64,000 nt of DNA from Pseudonocardia petroleophila (lineage in GTDB: Bacteria > Actinomycetota > Actinomycetes > Mycobacteriales > Pseudonocardiaceae): contig NZ_CP060131.1 in NCBI RefSeq assembly GCF_014235185.1, forward strand, positions 2,983,501 through 3,047,500, given 5' to 3'. Under the pieces are notes generated by a model that was not told the origin of the DNA, did no database searches, and saw only the letters and a program-made list of their open reading frames with translations. The position numbers and the translations under genes were made by a program. Within the stretch, counting starts at the first letter, position 1; every line of letters begins with the position of its first letter. Positions 57,561-64,000 of this stretch are shown piece after piece.

Positions 57561-57996
57561 CCGCAAGCTGCTGCGCCGCGCCGTCGCGCTGGCCGGGCGC
57601 TGCCCGCCGTCGGCGACGTTCCGGGTGGGCGCGCTCGTCGTCGCCGCCGACGGGACGACGCTCGCGCAGGGCTGGTCGGGCCGCCGCGACCCGCATGACC
57701 ACGCCGAGGAGAGCGCGCTCGCCGACGTCGCGGGCGACCCGCGGCTGGCCGGGGCCACGATCTACACCTCGCTGGAGCCCTGCAGCACCCGGGCGTCCCG
57801 TCCGAGGTCGTGCACCCGGCTGATCCTCGACGCCGGGATCCCGCGGATCGTCTACGCCTGGCGCGAGCCCGCGCTGTTCGTCGACTGCGAGGGCGACGAG
57901 CTGCTGCGGGCGGCCGGTCGCGAGGTCGTGGAGATCCCGGACCTGGCCCGGCTGGTCCGCGCAGCGAACACCCACCTGCCCGGTGTGGCGCCCTGA
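57553..57996 (+). CDS. RibD N-terminal-type cytidine/pyrimidine deaminase
   Basis: The 147-aa protein has HDHAEESALADVAG (zinc-binding HAE) and TSLEPCSTRASRPRSCTRLIL (PC-x-C zinc site, with an expanded spacing), the deaminase half of RibD. In most bacteria deaminase and reductase are one protein in that order; here they are separate and reversed. GTG 57553 overlaps the reductase stop. Substrate specificity cannot be set from sequence. Confidence 0.83.
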   Translation: MDDRKLLRRAVALAGRCPPSATFRVGALVVAADGTTLAQGWSGRRDPHDHAEESALADVAGDPRLAGATIYTSLEPCSTRASRPRSCTRLILDAGIPRIVYAWREPALFVDCEGDELLRAAGREVVEIPDLARLVRAANTHLPGVAP

Positions 57997-58084
57997 CGGT
58001 CCGGATCGCGCATGATCGGACCGAACCGCGTGCCGGTCCGGCCCGGACGTCGTTGTGAGGTCACCCGTCCGCGATCCCCGGGAT

Positions 58085-58747
58085 GTGATCCCCATCGGCC
58101 CGACCGTCCTCGTCGTCGACGACCACGAGCTCGTCGCGACGACCCTCGTCCTGGGCCTGCGCGCGGAGGGCCTCGACGCCCGCACCTGCGCACCGGTCAC
58201 CGCGACCGCCCAGGAGGGCCCCGGCCTGGTGCTGCTCGACCTCGACCTCGGCCGCGACGCGCGGGGCCGGCGGCTCGACGGCGTCACGCTCGTGGAACCG
58301 CTGCGGGCCAGGGGATGGACGGTGCTGGTGCTCTCCGGCACGGCCGACCGCGCGCGCGTCGGCGCGGCGCTGGCGGAGGGGGCGGTCGCGGCGGTGCCCA
58401 AGGCGGCCCCGTTCCCGCGGCTGCTGGCCGCGGTCCGCGCCGCGCTCGCCGGCGGGGAGGCGATGTCGGACGCCCGGCGCAGGGAGCTGGTGGAGCTGCA
58501 CGCGCAGCGGTCGGTCGAGCGCCGGGCCCTCGCCGCGCGGCTGGGGTCGCTCACCCCCCGGGAGCGGGAGGTGCTCGCCCACCTCGCCGCCGGTCACCGC
58601 GCCCAGGCGGTGGCCGACACGTTCGTGGTGTCCCTGGCGACGGTGCGCTCCCAGATCCGCGCGATCCTGACCAAGCTCGGGGTGTCCTCCCAGCTCGAGG
58701 CCGTCGCGCTGTACCGGAAGGCGGCTCCGCCCGACGGCGTGCTGTGA
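58085..58747 (+). CDS. NarL/LuxR-family response regulator
   Basis: The 220-aa protein has a receiver domain with DDHELV (acidic pair), LVLLDLDLGRD (phospho-Asp), LVLSGTAD and VPKAAPF (Lys). The LuxR-type HTH reads LTPREREVLAHLAAGHRAQAVADTFVVSLATVRSQIRAIL. It is followed 42 bp later by a histidine kinase gene. GTG 58085 is used; GTG 58055 would add ten residues. It probably regulates unlinked genes; no binding sites were identified. Confidence 0.88.
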   Translation: MIPIGPTVLVVDDHELVATTLVLGLRAEGLDARTCAPVTATAQEGPGLVLLDLDLGRDARGRRLDGVTLVEPLRARGWTVLVLSGTADRARVGAALAEGAVAAVPKAAPFPRLLAAVRAALAGGEAMSDARRRELVELHAQRSVERRALAARLGSLTPREREVLAHLAAGHRAQAVADTFVVSLATVRSQIRAILTKLGVSSQLEAVALYRKAAPPDGVL

Positions 58748-58789
58748 CCGGCCCTACACTCCGTTCACACATTCGGGCCGGGAGGTGTG

Positions 58790-60214
58790 ATGCGCACAGC
58801 GCTCGCCGACGTGTGCGTCACCGTCGCGGCCGTCGCCGTGGTGGTCGGGCTGGCCGGCTCGCCGCTGGTCGGCGGCGCGCTCGACCCGGTGGTCGCCGTC
58901 GACGTGCTGACGCTGGCCGCGGCCGCCGCCGCGGCGGGGGCGGCGTTCCTCGGCGCGTTCGCCGCCCGGCTCACCGAGGACCCCCGGCCCCGCTGGATCG
59001 CCGCCGCCCTGTCGGTCTACGCGGTGCTCGTCCTGCCGTCCAACGTCCTGGTGGCCGACCAGCCGGTCCGGGCGATGCGGCTCGTCGCCTACCTCGTCGT
59101 CGTCGCGCTGCTCCTCGCCGCCGTCCGCCCGCCGCGGCTGGGTGCGGCGGGCACCTGGCTGGTCACCGCGGCCGGCGCCCTCGTCGCGCTGGCCGCCCTG
59201 CGGGTCCCCGCGGTGGCCCCCGGGCTGGTGGCGCTGCTCGTCGAGGGTCCGCTGGTCACGGTCGCGGTCGTCGTCGGGTGGACGGCGGTCGCCGCCGCGG
59301 TGCTGCTGGAGGGGCTGGGCCGGCGCAGCGTGCCGCGCCGGCGCGTCGGGCTCGGGCTGGTGGTGCTGGCCTGCGCCCAGCTCTACCGGGTGCTCGGCAC
59401 GGCGAGCGGGGACGTCGTGTTCTCCGGCCTGCGGCTGCTGGCGCTCGGGATCGTCGTCGCCGGGATGGCCCACCTCGTCGTGCGGAGCCTCGCCGACCTG
59501 CACGACACGCAGTTCGCCCAGCAGGAGGAGCTGTCGGTCGCGGCGCTGCACATGGAGCGGGCGGGGGAGCTGGCCGCCGAGCGCGACCACGAGATGCGCA
59601 ACGGCCTCGCCGGGCTGGCCGGGATCACGCACCTGCTCAGCTCGCAGGTCGACGACGCCGACCACGAACGCCTCCGGCACGCCGTCCTCGCCGAGCTGGG
59701 GCGCCTGCACGAGCTCATCGACGGCGCCGAGCCCGGGACCGACACCTACCTGGTGGCCCCGGTCCTCGACGGCCTGGTCGCGCTGCGGCGCTCGGCGGGG
59801 GCCACCGTCGAGCTCGCGGTCGACGCGGGCCTGCGGGCCCGCGGTGACTCCGCGGTGCTCGCCCAGGTCGTCACCAACCTGCTGGCCAACTGCGACCGGC
59901 ACGCCCCCGGAACCCCCGTCGCGGTCCGGGCCACGACCGACGGCGACCGGGTCGTCGTGCGGGTGCGCGACGCCGGTCCCGGTCTGCCGCCCGGCGGCGA
60001 GGACGACGTGCTGCGCGCCGGCGTGCACGACCCCGGTGCGGGCGGCTCGGGACTGGGGCTGTCGATCACCCGGCGGCTGGTGGAGCGCGAGGGCGGGACG
60101 CTCACCGTGGCGACCGTCGACGACCCGCGCGGCTGCCTGGCCACGGTGGCGGTCCCCGGCCCCGTGGCCGCCGACGCGGCCCTCCCGGTGCGGGAGGGCG
60201 CGCGGGCGGTCTGA
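58790..60214 (+). CDS. Membrane sensor histidine kinase
   Basis: The 474-aa protein has seven or eight N-terminal membrane helices with almost no extracytoplasmic loops (residues 1-235), a dimerisation/phosphoacceptor region AAERDHEMRNGLAGLAGITHLLSSQ, N box QVVTNLLANCDRHAPG, G1 VRDAGPGLPPGG and G2 GGSGLGLSITRRLV. It is likely to sense a membrane-associated signal and phosphorylate the adjacent LuxR-type regulator. GGAGG with four bases spacing favours ATG 58790. A strong 14-bp stem-loop overlaps the stop. Confidence 0.88.
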   Translation: MRTALADVCVTVAAVAVVVGLAGSPLVGGALDPVVAVDVLTLAAAAAAAGAAFLGAFAARLTEDPRPRWIAAALSVYAVLVLPSNVLVADQPVRAMRLVAYLVVVALLLAAVRPPRLGAAGTWLVTAAGALVALAALRVPAVAPGLVALLVEGPLVTVAVVVGWTAVAAAVLLEGLGRRSVPRRRVGLGLVVLACAQLYRVLGTASGDVVFSGLRLLALGIVVAGMAHLVVRSLADLHDTQFAQQEELSVAALHMERAGELAAERDHEMRNGLAGLAGITHLLSSQVDDADHERLRHAVLAELGRLHELIDGAEPGTDTYLVAPVLDGLVALRRSAGATVELAVDAGLRARGDSAVLAQVVTNLLANCDRHAPGTPVAVRATTDGDRVVVRVRDAGPGLPPGGEDDVLRAGVHDPGAGGSGLGLSITRRLVEREGGTLTVATVDDPRGCLATVAVPGPVAADAALPVREGARAV

Positions 60215-60230
60215 GCACCGCCCGCGCGCC
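60197..60230. terminator. Strong bidirectional stem-loop terminator
   Basis: A perfect 14-bp stem (GGCGCGCGGGCGGT with ACCGCCCGCGCGCC) and 6-nt loop lies across the kinase stop codon, ending five bases before the aminopeptidase stop. It can serve both convergent genes. Confidence 0.75.
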
Positions 60231-60234
60231 GGCT

Positions 60235-62802
60235 TCAGGACCGGTCGAACTCCCGCGCCCCGAGCGCCCGGACGATCCCGGCCCGGCCCTCGGTGACCAG
60301 CCGGCGCAGCGCGGGCGGGTGCGACTCGTCGGCCAGCCAGGCGTCGGCGGCGTCGACGGTGGACTTCTCCACGGCCCACGAGGGGAACAGCCCGATCACC
60401 ACGGCCTGCGCGTGCTCGCTGGTGCGCCGCTGCCACACGTCGGCGACCTCCGCGAAGTAGCGCTCGACGTAGGGGGCCAGCAGGCCGCGCTGCGCCGGGT
60501 GCGCGAACCCGCCGATGATCGCCTCGGTGACGGCGTTGGGCAGCGTGTCGTCGTGCACGGCGCGCTGCCAGGCCGTCTCCTTGGCCTCCGCCGTGGGCAC
60601 CAGCGAGCGGGCCCGCTCGGCCTGCCGCCGCCCGGTGGACGTGGCGTCGTTCGCCAGCTCCTCGTCGATCCGCTCCGGCGCGGCCGCGCCGTGCGCGACG
60701 AGCGCGTGCAGCAGCCGCCAGCGCAGGTCGGTGTCGACGACCAGCTTCTCCGGCACCTCGACGTCGGAGAGCCACCCGTTCATCCGGTCCAGGGTGGGCC
60801 GCGGCAGCACGGCGCCGGTCAGCGAGTTGACGACGGCGAGCTGCACGTCGGAGCCGGGGGTGGCGGTGTCGAGCCGGAACCGCAGCGCGTCGGTGAGCAG
60901 CGGCCAGCCGCGCTCGGCCGCCCACTGCTCGTCGGCGTAGGAGGCGACCGCGGTCTGGGCCTGCAGCAGCAGCCGCTGCAGCACCCCGACCTCGGACTCG
61001 CCGCCGAACCCGCCGGCGGCCAGCGCCACGAAGTCGCGGGCCTTGAGCTCGGCCTCGCGGGTCATCTCCCAGGCGGCCGACCAGCACAGCGTGCGCGGCA
61101 GCGGCTCGACGATGTCGCCGATGCGGTCGATCAGGGTGACGAGCGAGTCGGGGTCCAGGCGCAGCGCGCAGTAGGTGAGGTCGTCGTCGTTGACGAGGAC
61201 GAGCTTGCCCCGCGGCACGCCGACCAGCTCGGGCACCGCGGTGCGCTCACCCTCCACGTCGACCTCGACGCGGTGGGTCCGCACGAGCCGACCCGACCCG
61301 TCGTCGTCGTAGACGCCGACCGCGATCCGGTGCGTGCGCAGCTCCCCGGCGCCGGGCCGGGCGCCGCCCTGCACCACCTCGAAGCGGGTGATCGCCCCGT
61401 CGGTGTCGACGTCGAACGAGGGGCGCAGCATGTTCAGCCCGGTGGTGCGCAGCCACTGCGCGCCCCAGTCGGACAGGTCGCGGCCGCTGGACTCCTCCAG
61501 CGCGCCCAGCAGGTCGTCGAACGTGGCGTTGCCCCACGCGTGCGCGGTGAAGTAGGCGCGCAGCCCGGCCAGGAACTCCTCCAGCCCCACGTAGGCGACG
61601 AGCTGCTTGAGCACGCTCGCGCCCTTGGCGTAGGTGATGCCGTCGAAGTTGACCTCGACGGCCTGCAGGTCGGGGATGTCGGCGGCGATCGGGTGCGTCG
61701 AGGGGAGCTGGTCCTGGCGGTAGGCCCAGCTCTTCTCGACGTTGGCGAACGTCGTCCAGGCCTCGGTGTACTCGGTGGCGTCGGCCTGGCACAGCACGCT
61801 GGCCCAGGTGGCGAACGACTCGTTGAGCCACAGGTCGTCCCACCACGTCATCGTGACGAGGTCGCCGAACCACATGTGCGCCATCTCGTGCAGCACGGTC
61901 TCCGCACGCCGCTCGTAGACCGGGCGCGTGACGCGGGACCGGAAGACGTAGTCCTCCAGGAACGTGACCGCGCCGGCGTTCTCCATCGCCCCCGCGTTGA
62001 ACTCGGGGACGAACAGCTGGTCGTACTTGCCGAACGGGTACCGCACCCCGAAGTGGCGGTGGTAGAAGTCGAAGCCCTGCTTGGTCTCGGTGAACAGCCG
62101 CTCGTGGTCCATGTGCGGGGCCAGGCTCGCGCGGCAGAAGATGCCCAGCGGGATGACCCCGTCGTCGTCGCGGTGCTCGTCGCGCCACACCGCGTACGGG
62201 CCGGCGATCAGCGCGACCAGGTACGTCGACATGATCTCGCTCATCGGGAACCGGTGGACGGTCGAGCCGCCCGGGCCCTCCGTGGTCTCCTCCACCGCCG
62301 CGTTCACCACGACCTGCCAGTCGGCGGGCGCGGTGATCGTCAGCCGGTAGCGGGCCTTGAGGTCGGGCTGGTCGAAGCAGGCGAACATGCGCTTGGCGTC
62401 GGCCGTCTCGAACTGGGAGTAGAGGTAGACGCTGCCGTCGACCGGGTCGACGAAGCGGTGCAGGCCCTCCCCGGTGTGCATGTAGCGGCCCAGCGCCTCG
62501 ACCCGCAGCTCGTTCTCCGCGGCGAGGCCGGGCAGCGCGATGCCGTCCTCCTCGCGGTAGCCGGAGACGTCGAGCGGCTCCCCGTTCAGCGTGGCGGAGC
62601 GCACCTCGGCCGCGACCAGGTCGATCCAGCTGTCGGCTCCCGGCTCGGCGCAGGCGAAGCGGACCGTCGTCGTGGTCGGGAACGTGTGCTCTCCCGGCTT
62701 GCCGCCCCCGTCGGTGAGGTCGATGTCGACGGTGTAGTCGGCGACCTCCAGCAGCGCGGCGCGGCGCTCGGCGTCGGAGCGGGTCAGGTTCGGCGGGGCC
62801 AT
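60235..62802 (-). CDS. pepN: Aminopeptidase N (M1 family)
   Basis: The 855-aa protein has the exopeptidase motif [12 protein letters not shown] (GAMEN) and the zinc site [27 protein letters not shown] (HExxH-x18-E). It has the family's usual length and a C-terminal ERAP1-like helical domain. It removes N-terminal residues from peptides in the cytoplasm. GAAGG precedes ATG 62802. It is divergent from a mycothiol-dependent-nitroreductase-like gene, an arrangement I recall from Mycobacterium tuberculosis (Rv2467/Rv2466c). Confidence 0.95.
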   Translation of the reverse strand: MAPPNLTRSDAERRAALLEVADYTVDIDLTDGGGKPGEHTFPTTTTVRFACAEPGADSWIDLVAAEVRSATLNGEPLDVSGYREEDGIALPGLAAENELRVEALGRYMHTGEGLHRFVDPVDGSVYLYSQFETADAKRMFACFDQPDLKARYRLTITAPADWQVVVNAAVEETTEGPGGSTVHRFPMSEIMSTYLVALIAGPYAVWRDEHRDDDGVIPLGIFCRASLAPHMDHERLFTETKQGFDFYHRHFGVRYPFGKYDQLFVPEFNAGAMENAGAVTFLEDYVFRSRVTRPVYERRAETVLHEMAHMWFGDLVTMTWWDDLWLNESFATWASVLCQADATEYTEAWTTFANVEKSWAYRQDQLPSTHPIAADIPDLQAVEVNFDGITYAKGASVLKQLVAYVGLEEFLAGLRAYFTAHAWGNATFDDLLGALEESSGRDLSDWGAQWLRTTGLNMLRPSFDVDTDGAITRFEVVQGGARPGAGELRTHRIAVGVYDDDGSGRLVRTHRVEVDVEGERTAVPELVGVPRGKLVLVNDDDLTYCALRLDPDSLVTLIDRIGDIVEPLPRTLCWSAAWEMTREAELKARDFVALAAGGFGGESEVGVLQRLLLQAQTAVASYADEQWAAERGWPLLTDALRFRLDTATPGSDVQLAVVNSLTGAVLPRPTLDRMNGWLSDVEVPEKLVVDTDLRWRLLHALVAHGAAAPERIDEELANDATSTGRRQAERARSLVPTAEAKETAWQRAVHDDTLPNAVTEAIIGGFAHPAQRGLLAPYVERYFAEVADVWQRRTSEHAQAVVIGLFPSWAVEKSTVDAADAWLADESHPPALRRLVTEGRAGIVRALGAREFDRS

Positions 62803-62906
62803 GCGTGGGGTCGACCTTCTCTCGGCAGCAGTGGCCGTCACCCAACCACACGGGTCGGGCACGCGCCGTGGGAATCGGTGCGGTCCCGGCGATGTTGAGC
62901 ACTCAC

Positions 62907-63515
62907 ATGACGACTCCCAGCACGGTCGACTTCTACTTCGACCCGCTCTGCCCCTTCGCCTGGATCACCTCCCGCTGGATGCTCGAGGTCGAGAAGGTCC
63001 GCGACGTGCAGGTCAACTGGCAGGTGATGAGCCTCGCCGTCCTCAACGAGGGCCGTGACCTGCCCGAGGAGTACCAGGAGATGATGAAGAAGGCGTGGGG
63101 CCCGGTGCGCGTCGCCATCGCCGCCGCGCAGCAGAAGGGCCCCGACGTCCTGCTGCCGCTCTACACCGCCATGGGCACCCGGATCCACAACCAGGGCAAC
63201 AAGGACTTCGACGCCGTCATCGCCGAGTCGCTCGCCGAGGTCGGCCTGCCCGAGTCCCTCGCCGACGCCGCCACCAGCACCGAGTACGACGAGGAGCTCA
63301 AGGCCAGCCACCACCGCGGCATGGACCCGGTGGGCATGGACGTCGGCACGCCGACCATCCACGTCAACGGCGTGGCGTTCTTCGGCCCGGTGCTCAGCAG
63401 CATCCCGAAGGGCGAGGACGCCGGGAAGGTGTTCGACGGCGCCGTGCTGCTCGCCGCCTACCCGGACTTCTTCGAGCTCAAGCGCACCCGGACCGGGGAC
63501 CTCGACTTCTCGTGA
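62907..63515 (+). CDS. DsbA-fold mycothiol-dependent nitroreductase-like protein
   Basis: The 202-aa protein has [26 protein letters not shown] at the N-terminus, the active-site region of Rv2466c-like DsbA-fold oxidoreductases, and [17 protein letters not shown] with the cis-Pro loop. The motif is CPFA, so only the first Cys of the CxxC pair is present, favouring a monothiol mechanism with mycothiol. ATG 62907 is used; upstream in-frame ATGs (62892, 62805) would add a non-conserved stretch overlapping the pepN promoter region. Confidence 0.88.
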   Translation: MTTPSTVDFYFDPLCPFAWITSRWMLEVEKVRDVQVNWQVMSLAVLNEGRDLPEEYQEMMKKAWGPVRVAIAAAQQKGPDVLLPLYTAMGTRIHNQGNKDFDAVIAESLAEVGLPESLADAATSTEYDEELKASHHRGMDPVGMDVGTPTIHVNGVAFFGPVLSSIPKGEDAGKVFDGAVLLAAYPDFFELKRTRTGDLDFS

Positions 63516-63523
63516 CGCGGCCG

Positions 63524-63549
63524 CCGGCGGGGGCCGCGGCCCCCGCCGG
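63524..63549. terminator. 26-bp palindromic terminator
   Basis: CCGGCGGGGGCC-GC-GGCCCCCGCCGG forms a 12-bp stem starting eight bases after the DsbA-like stop and ending 18 bases before the CBS-protein stop. It is a likely bidirectional terminator for the convergent pair. Confidence 0.7.
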
Positions 63550-63567
63550 GATCCGGTGCCGTGTCGT

Positions 63568-64000
63568 TCAGGAACGGGCGATCGCGACGTCGCGCAGGAC
63601 GCCGGTCTCCAGTTCCATCTCCCGCACCCGGTGCTTCACCAGGTCGCCGATGCTGACCATGCCGACGAGCCTCCCGTCGTCGACGACGGGGAGGTGGCGG
63701 TAGCGCCCGGCGGTCATCTGCGACATCGCCCTGGCGACGGTCTCGCCCGAGGTGCAGGAGCGGACCTTCGTCGTCATGACCTCGCTGATCGGCCGTTCGA
63801 GCAGCGCCGCCCCGTCGCGGCCCAGCGCCCGGACGATGTCGCGCTCGGAGACGATGCCCGTGATGACGCGGTCCGCGTCGCACACGAGCACGGCCCCCAC
63901 GTCGAGGTCACCCAGCCGCGTCACGACCTCCGCCACCGTGAGCCACGGCAGCACGGAGTGCACGGTTCGGCCCTTCGTCCGGAGGATGTCCGCAATCTTC
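63568..64000 (-). CDS. CBS-domain pair protein (5' partial, runs off the right edge)
   Basis: At least 144 codons are visible. Two CBS domains include VGAVLVCDADRVITGIVSERDIVRAL and HLPVVDDGRLVGMVSIGDLVKHRV. GTG 63963 is the first internal start, but the frame stays open to base 64000 and encodes KIADILRTKG just upstream. This is the normal beginning of such stand-alone CBS proteins, so the true start lies just outside the window. These proteins bind adenosine nucleotides and act as energy or stress sensors; partner unknown. Confidence 0.85.
   Translation of the reverse strand, partial: KIADILRTKGRTVHSVLPWLTVAEVVTRLGDLDVGAVLVCDADRVITGIVSERDIVRALGRDGAALLERPISEVMTTKVRSCTSGETVARAMSQMTAGRYRHLPVVDDGRLVGMVSIGDLVKHRVREMELETGVLRDVAIARS

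Noticed and set aside
1..64000. tRNA, rRNA, CRISPR arrays, insertion sequences or prophage genes
   Set aside because: Reading both strands gave no tRNA-like cloverleaf, rRNA segment, spaced CRISPR repeats, transposase or integrase. The only sizeable repeats are the GH5 duplication and coding tandem repeats.

Overview
The window is very GC-rich DNA with dense, often overlapping genes (ATGA/GTGA junctions), many GTG starts and short intergenic gaps. Together with a pepN / mycothiol-dependent-nitroreductase-like pair, a DUF5130-type gene and lasso-peptide genes this points to an actinomycete, most likely Pseudonocardiaceae (Pseudonocardia-like). This placement is inferred from gene content; no rRNA or other marker gene is present.

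Layout. (1) 1-7 kb: surface polysaccharide genes: polymerase/ligase, glycosyltransferases (GT), methyltransferase, pyruvyl transferase and a Wzx-type flippase. (2) 7-19.3 kb: a lasso-peptide (RiPP) locus interleaved with sugar genes. It holds a secreted beta-helix lipoprotein, a nucleotidyltransferase-family protein, an ABC exporter, the PqqD-like recognition element (B1), a class-III PLP enzyme, a PAP2 phosphatase, a glucose-1-phosphate cytidylyltransferase-like gene, a sugar C-methyltransferase-like gene, the cyclase (C), a 46-aa precursor (A), an HPr-kinase-like peptide kinase (K) and the leader protease (B2). (3) 19.5-38.4 kb: the main exopolysaccharide (EPS) core: priming phosphoglycosyltransferase, UDP-glucose-dehydrogenase-like protein, GH26-like hydrolase, DegT aminotransferase, RmlA, epimerase, second polymerase, Wzz-like protein, GTs, a GMC oxidoreductase and a GH5-like hydrolase. 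(4) 38.4-54.1 kb: acyltransferase, a second flippase with a giant Pro/Gly-rich tail, ATP-grasp enzyme, amidohydrolase, epimerase, aminotransferase, nucleotidyltransferase, GTs, two recently duplicated GH5-like hydrolases and a second PAP2 phosphatase. (5) 54.1-64 kb: ordinary chromosomal genes: amidase, MerR regulator, DUF5130-like, split RibD, two-component system, aminopeptidase N, DsbA-like protein and a CBS protein running off the end.

How it fits together. The EPS genes supply a complete Wzx/Wzy-type route: priming, sugar-nucleotide supply, GTs, flipping, polymerisation, chain-length control and extracellular hydrolases. The lasso genes would make a 25-residue peptide with a Gly1-Asp9 ring whose C-terminal serine is a natural substrate for the adjacent kinase. 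The most striking signal is a shared promoter-like motif, GGTAAC-N17-CGAGTC. It lies 40-75 bp upstream of six transcription units: beta-helix lipoprotein, B1, cytidylyltransferase operon, C-methyltransferase, precursor/cyclase and B2/kinase. A degenerate copy precedes the flippase operon. This suggests one alternative (ECF-type) sigma factor switches on the lasso genes and neighbouring sugar genes together. A separate, exact match to the sigma-BldN consensus as I recall it (CGTAAC-N16-CGTTGA) precedes the priming glycosyltransferase, hinting at developmental control of EPS.
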